64,000 bases of DNA. Source: Sapria himalayana (Eukaryota; Streptophyta; Magnoliopsida; Malpighiales; Rafflesiaceae). The stretch is taken from positions 47,748-111,747 of the forward strand of contig JAREIK010002437.1 in the NCBI GenBank assembly GCA_029783825.1, given 5' to 3'. The notes beneath the pieces are model-generated. The model had not been told where the DNA came from. It saw nothing but the letters and a program-made list of their open reading frames with translations, and ran no database searches. The position numbers and the translations under genes are program-made. Below are positions 58,301 to 64,000 of this stretch, in pieces (position 1 is the stretch's first letter; every line of letters starts with the position of its first letter).

Positions 58301-60250
58301 GAGGTTTCGCAGCTGGATCTTGAACTACTATCTATCACATCAATTTCACTAATCGTGACTCCATATAAAACATCTACTGTTGCATTACATTCTTAATTTC
58401 TTTCATCTCATAATTCATTTATTTAATTTATTGCATGTCTTCCTTCAAATGATTATTCTGTTCATCCTTCACTTCTTTCATTTCCTATAATTCTTCCTTC
58501 AAATTAGTAATCTGCTCATCCTTCTTTTCTTTTATTTCATTCATTTTTTTCATCAAATGAGATATTTGCTCATCCTTCTATTTCATTTTGGTCTCCATAA
58601 CTTTAAAACATTCATTTGTTTTCATTACTATTGTTCGACAGCCTCATCCACCATTGCTATGATAGATGAACTATAAGCATGACTACTACAATAAAATGCT
58701 CCTCCCTTTGATCCAATACTGTACACTCACTACTTATTATGACCTCTTAAGGTCTCCAAATAGATAAGATCATAGTCAATTGGTTGAAGATGCATAGAAC
58801 CTCAATTTGTTAAGAAGTAGCTGTCACAAATTTTTCCATGAGTTCCTGACATAAAATAGAGAAAAATACTATTCTAAATATACATAAAATAAATTAATTA
58901 TTTTGCATTCTAAACAACATTAAAAATGTATTGTAGTATTATGAAATTCTATAAATATAACAGATTCTTATAGCAATCATCTGAGACTTGTTGTCAACAA
59001 ACTGACCATCCACTTTCTTCACATGCATCTTTTTGAATATCTCATAAAAATTAGGATCCCGACTCAATTCTTTAGCTTAGAATATGTGTTTATTAAGTCA
59101 TAAAATAACAAATGATAAAAAATTTTAACAAATTTAATAAAACCATGCATAGATTTGATTTATTTGGACTATTAAGACAAAAACTAAATATATAAATGTT
59201 TAAGATTTTAAAATTGTACCAAATCTTGAGCATGCTCAATGCTCGACTTTGGCCATCCTGTGTTGTGAGACATTCATGTACCTACTCCAGCTACCTCATT
59301 TCATTGATTTTTGCTATTAATCTATACTTTTTTCATCACATCTGGCTCCTCCCAATACCTAAGCTACTATTGACAGTCATCCTCGGACATAAAATCAAGC
59401 ATTTCTTTTATATTCTTCAATTTATGGACAAAATCAGAATGCCATTCACCAGCTTAGCTCTCCCACAATGACTTTTTCCATCATATTTGTGTGCCCATGT
59501 GCAATAATTCTATATATAGAAAAATCACAAAAGAATTTATATTATTAACAAGGACATAATTATTTACTGCTTGAATAATAACCAACATAATAGTTAACTA
59601 ATTAGATAATTAATTTTATATGTTTTTGTTTCATTATTTTTATTTGAAAGTCATTAAAATAAGACTCTTTTGTCGATTCTGAAACTTTCTTTCATGAGAA
59701 TGCAATAAAATCAACAATTTTCTTTAAAAAATTTGTAATTATAGGAACACTTTTGAGATGGAATAAAACTATACAAATAAATAAATATCAATGAAAAAAT
59801 GCAAATAATAACTAAATATTAAAAAAACACTAACAGGAACATCATGATTTTTTATTCAAGTGATATTTGCATATTTTTTATTCCTCCCATCTTTAATCTC
59901 AATTACTAACTTAGTACATAATCCAAAGGAAGACAAACCATTTGATAATGTCGATGGTTTTGTAAATGGGGAAAATATCATTGTAAAATGTGCTGTAAAA
60001 TAGGGTCCAGATCAAAAGTGCGTGTAGGAATGACAATTGGTGGTGGGCTTATATCTGATAAATGTGATAGTAAAGGTGTCAATGATGGTGATGGTGATGA
60101 AAATAGAGATAGTGATTGTGATGTTCAAGTCTAAATATGGTGGGTATGAGATGGTATTGAATTTGCAACATGGTGTAAAATACTAGATGAATTTGGTCCA
60201 TTACTCCATCCACTTCCACCTCCACCATGGCCACGACCTTTATGATGAAC
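58300..60250 (-). pseudogene. CACTA second ORF (TnpA/Transposase_24-like), copy 3
   Basis: Read on the minus strand, the Gly/His-rich start (GRGHGGGGSGWSNGPNSSSI, about 60,240-60,180) and Pro/Ser-rich stretch are followed by the basic-domain blocks near 59,490-59,200. The DNKSQM block lies near 59,000-58,970, and the E/K-rich coiled coil with 54-bp-type repeats near 58,640-58,400. Stops interrupt most blocks. The order and spacing match copy 2. Confidence 0.7.
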
Positions 60251-60342
60251 AACCATACATTTTAGAATAAAACACACCAATATATTTCAAAAAAATATAG
60301 AAAGTCTTTAATAGTTTAATATTATAATACAATTATAATAGT

Positions 60343-63300
60343 TTAATTATCTACATCACTATCATCCTCCAATGGATCTTCTGCCATTTCGTCTATTCCG
60401 ATGGAAGTTCCAACTCATCTTAGGATAGAAATCGATCATCTTCAATTTCTATTATGCCACTATTTGAGTCACATAAATATTCTAGATCTTCATCTACATG
60501 CACAGGCTCAATATTATTTATGTCATCCTTTTGAAATTCTAGTCCAATAGCTAATTCTGCACTTCTTTCTTGAGATATTAGCACTTCAAAATTTGATCGA
60601 GCTTTTATTTTGCAAATCGCTCACCAATCACTCTTATCATGAGATAAAATTGGATATGCATAATAATATACTTGAGTATCTTTAACTACCATAATAAATG
60701 GCTCATATCGATCATATATATGTTTATGGTTAACATCCACTAGCTTATAATCTGAATGAATCTTTATACCCACATTTCATGTGGGATCAAACTATTCACA
60801 CTTTAATAATACAATTCTATTATTTTCGAGTCCAGGATACTCCAACTCAATAACTTTTGTTAGTTGACCATAATAATCATTCTCATCTACGTTATAACCT
60901 GAGCCTTTAAAGCATACACCACTTTTCATTGTTATTTTAGAAGAAACATTTCCGATTGTATGAAAATTATAACCATTGACAAAATACCTAGGATTGGTTG
61001 TCACATATCTATATGGGTCTTTACTTAGATTCTAAATAAAAATATTTGAATATCTATTTGAAGAATCATTTTCTTGCAACCATTTTGTGTATACATACTC
61101 AAAATATGGTGCAACCTTTTCACAATTAAGTAAAACATAGCTCTGGGTTGCTTTGTACTCGTAATCTATCATACAACTTTGCTTTGTTCTTCTAAATGCT
61201 CTTCCAATGTGCTTGAAGATAGATAGTTTGTCCTCGGAATCATCTTCTTCCATCACATGACCTTCATCATTACGAGGCATATTTCTATTCTTTGTATCGA
61301 CATGATCCTCAAAATAATAAGAACAAAATGATGATGCTTCTTCTACTAAATTTGCATTGCAAATTGAACCTTCAACTTTTGCCTTCGTTCTAACATTTAA
61401 TTTCAACTTATGACAATACCTACAACCATAATGTTAGGTTTCAATTATATTAAATTATAATATTACTTTATGTATGAAATAATAAAACCCAACTAATTAT
61501 ATGTATTTACCTCTCAATTGGATACATCCACCTATATTGCAATGGCCCTACTATCTTTGCTTCATATGCCAAATGGACCGGCAAATACTTTATTGAGTCA
61601 AAAGAGCTCGGTGGGAATATCCATTCAAGCTTACATAGAATAAGTGGTATGTCATACTACAGTCTCACCATGTCATCTATTTTGATTGTAGTTGCAGTTA
61701 GCTATTTGAAAAACAAACTATGTTCTGTAAGGATCTTTCAAACACTTAGGGAAAGTAATTCATGGATACAATTGGTATTAATCTCTATATAAATACATGA
61801 TAGTCATGACTTTTCATTCCAAATAACATAAGATCCTTCATATCCATGCATCTACACATATTTGCCACATATCCATCAGAAAAATTCAAATATTTTACTC
61901 ATTCACACAATATCTATCTTGCCTTCTCATCAAGTGTCTACCATGCTTTAAAAAATTTTCTTGTTGCCTCATCCAGTTTCAATTCAAGATGCTGACAGTA
62001 ATCATTCAACTCTTGTCTTGATTTTAAATTGTCTTTTGCTTTTCCATCTACATTAAGGACAGTGTTGAAAATAATTTCAAACATATTTTTTTCAATATGC
62101 ATTACATCCAAGTTATGACGAATTAAGTTGGACTTCCAATAGGGCAAGTCCCAAAAAATATTACGTTTCCTCTAGCCAAATATTTTGCATATTGGTCTAT
62201 CATAATATCATCTCCTGAATGATTTGTTGGTGCAACTATGATTATAGTTTTAATTTTTTGAAATATAGTTCTATTGCTTTGGAATGAATGATACGTAGGT
62301 AGAAAATTATGATGGTTATCAAACTATGACTATTTACTAGTAAATTTGAGGGTAAATGCATCAAATTTTTTCATGCAATATGAGCATGTGAATTATTTAA
62401 TAGTACTCCAGCAAGAAAATATTGAATATGTAGAAATATCACTTACTGTCAACATAAGGGCCGCCTGCATAAAGAAATTTTTCTTCTCTAAAAAATCATA
62501 TGTATTCATGCCAACATCCCACAAATGATTTAACTCTGCTATAAGTGGCTGTAAGAAAACATCTAGCATTTCTTTCAATTTTTTTGGCCCTGTAACCAAA
62601 ATTAACAAAAATATATATTGCTCCTTCATACCCAACCACGGAGACAAATTATAAGGTGTCACTATAACTGACCATATTGAATACTATTGTCCAGATTGCC
62701 CAAATTGTTGAAATCCATCAGTGCTGAAACCAAATCTCACATTTCAACTTTCAGCTACAAAATCTTGATGTAAATGATTGAAATACTTCCAAGAAAGTGA
62801 ATCTGATGTATGACACATTACCCCTTCTTCAATCTCATGCTCAGAATGCCACTTCATATCATTTGCTATAGCATTTGATGCATATAGTCTCTGCAATCGA
62901 AGAATTAAATGAAAATAATATGTTTCTTAAATGTAAATTTCAATTTTTGTCGCACATATGCAACATGAGGTGCCTTCTTAAATCGAGGATGATCAAAAAA
63001 CTTATAGCTAATTAAATCACTATCCCACCCCAATATAACATACATCCATGGAAAGAACAATCAATTTTTTCTACTGGTAGACTCATTCCTCGTAGTAACT
63101 TCTTAGTATTGTAAAAGTTGTTAGTGACCAAATTATAATCTGGAATAATCTCTTTCAACAGTTCTGTCACATGATCAAATAATTTTTCAAACATATGATT
63201 TTCCAACTTAATGCTCATAAGTTGAGTCACAAGTAACAATTGGGAATGTGTTTTACCACCAGGCCACAACTCATTATCTATAGCTTTAAACATTTCATAA

Positions 63301-63714
63301 AATTTATGATCTTCATGATTAGGTGGTTCATCCATGTAATCCATATTGAAGGCAACACCAGCACCTTCCATGACCATTCTATGGTATGTATTTGATGCTT
63401 CTTCACCACAAGCAAATGATTCAGTACCCTCATTTCGATCAATGTTCGAGCCATTGTACTTTCTACATGATAAATCAAAACAAAATAAATTTGTACAAAA
63501 CCATATTTAGCCAAATGGTATCTTATAGTGTTTAGATAATGAAAAGTGATTTTCTGACAATTTTTATGATTACATGGTCACTTAATTTTTTCTCTATCCA
63601 TCCATCTCGATTGACTACATGCAAATTGATGAAAGTTTCAAGCCCACTCAAAAAATCTTTATTCAAAATTCCATTCATAAACCTTTTATACATCCACTGA
63701 CAATCTAAACTCAT
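60343..63714 (-). pseudogene. CACTA TNP2-type transposase, nearly full-length, broken
   Basis: Domains appear in the expected order from 63,714 down. The transposase-associated N-terminus (DCQWMYKRFMNGILNKDFLS) leads to YHLAKYGFVQIY and DEPPNHEDHKFYEMFKAIDN, then GMSLPVEKIDCSFHGCMLYW near 63,050. The catalytic Transposase_21 core follows after an intron near 62,935-62,893 (NAIANDMKWHSEH, then FSTDGFQQFG, then TPYNLSPWLGMKEQY). Its end is SNLIRHNLDVMHIEKNMFE (62,140-61,940). DUF4218 covers about 61,830-61,510, a linker 61,406-61,030, DUF4216 60,1004 region to 60,590 (61,004-60,590), and an acidic tail ends at 60,343. Stops and frameshifts are frequent, for example after AES in the core and throughout DUF4218. 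The D of STDGF is a likely catalytic residue. It is the most complete CACTA transposase in the window and not functional as read. Confidence 0.88.
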
Positions 63715-64000
63715 TTTGTCTTGTTTTATTTACAAATAATAATGCTCAATCATTATTTTGAATTAAACATTCAATTACATCAAAATATACTAATAATTAA
63801 ATAAAATTATTATCGATGAATTTTAAAAAATTAAATATCATGAATATAGAGGTAATGCATTACAAGAATCTACATGAATAGATAAAGTAATTTTTAGGAT
63901 GGTAAAGATTAATAGATATCATTCTATTACTAGATAAAGAGGGCAAAATATTATAATGGACTAGAAAGGAAAGAAAAAAAGAAAGAAATTTAAAGGTTGA
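63715..64000. other. Upstream of CACTA TNP2, nothing resolved
   Basis: This should be the promoter side of the TNP2 gene, leading to the second terminus outside the window. No terminal or subterminal repeat word is recognisable in these bases. Confidence 0.4.

Larger units (their letters stand above)
54754..64000 (-). mobile_element. CACTA element, copy 3, runs off the right edge
   Basis: The terminus CACTACAAAAAAAATCCC is followed by CCCTAGCTAAA subterminal repeats. Then come a non-coding part with cargo, the second ORF (60,250-58,300) and the TNP2 transposase (63,714-60,343), both on the minus strand. At least 9.2 kb lies in the window; the other terminus, upstream of TNP2, is beyond it. 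Copy 3 is inserted in minisatellite cluster 4 of a related element, so it is younger than that element. Confidence 0.85.

Overview
This window is non-genic, AT-rich nuclear DNA from a flowering plant. The transposon families point there: CACTA (En/Spm) elements with TNP2, DUF4218 and DUF4216 domains, hAT elements with a BED finger, and a LINE with a terminal RNase H. Short pieces of ordinary plant genes with GT-AG introns fit too. The species cannot be named from the sequence. I see no intact host gene. The only intact long reading frame that is not simple-repeat translation is a 706-residue hAT transposase (23,024-25,144, minus strand).

The first 38 kb is dominated by a degenerate tetranucleotide array, (TCTA)n on the plus strand, present as (GATA)n from 1 to 2,284. 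It totals about 20 kb in blocks: 1-550, 1,431-2,754, 3,456-11,503, 13,946-18,483, 28,100-32,680 and 36,277-37,775. (AT)n tracts are embedded in it. The blocks are separated by a CACTA end remnant (551-902), low-copy DNA, a dead LINE (12,570-13,930), a 1.4 kb decamer minisatellite (19,661-21,048), an alcohol-dehydrogenase-like exon fragment (21,507-21,707), a nested pair of hAT elements (22,222-26,284), a CACTA-like end (27,683-28,099) and a second, decayed hAT element (32,689-36,276). That second hAT copy sits inside the array with a perfect 8-bp target-site duplication.

From about 40 kb to the end the window is a CACTA graveyard with three related copies. Copy 1 (40,109-45,755, plus) is 5'-truncated and carries an internal tandem duplication. 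Copy 2 (46,877 to about 52,430, plus) starts inside the DUF4216 tail. Copy 3 (54,754 to beyond 64,000, minus-strand genes) has a clear CACTACAAAA terminus and the most complete TNP2 pseudogene. Copies 2 and 3 face each other and form a multi-kilobase inverted repeat.

The most interesting structure is in the non-coding part of copies 2 and 3 (49.9-57.6 kb). Six clusters of a dyad-symmetric AT-rich minisatellite (built on GTATATATGTACATATATAC) alternate with segments that differ between the two copies. Those segments hold host-gene pieces: a three-exon fragment of an NAT10-type RNA cytidine acetyltransferase gene in copy 2, a small nuclear ribonucleoprotein F (SmF) exon in copy 3, and two further coding-like pieces I could not identify. 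A motif, ATAAATGGGATAATA, recurs four times beside these minisatellites. This looks like a CACTA lineage with exchangeable cargo slots bordered by palindromic repeats; that reading is an inference.
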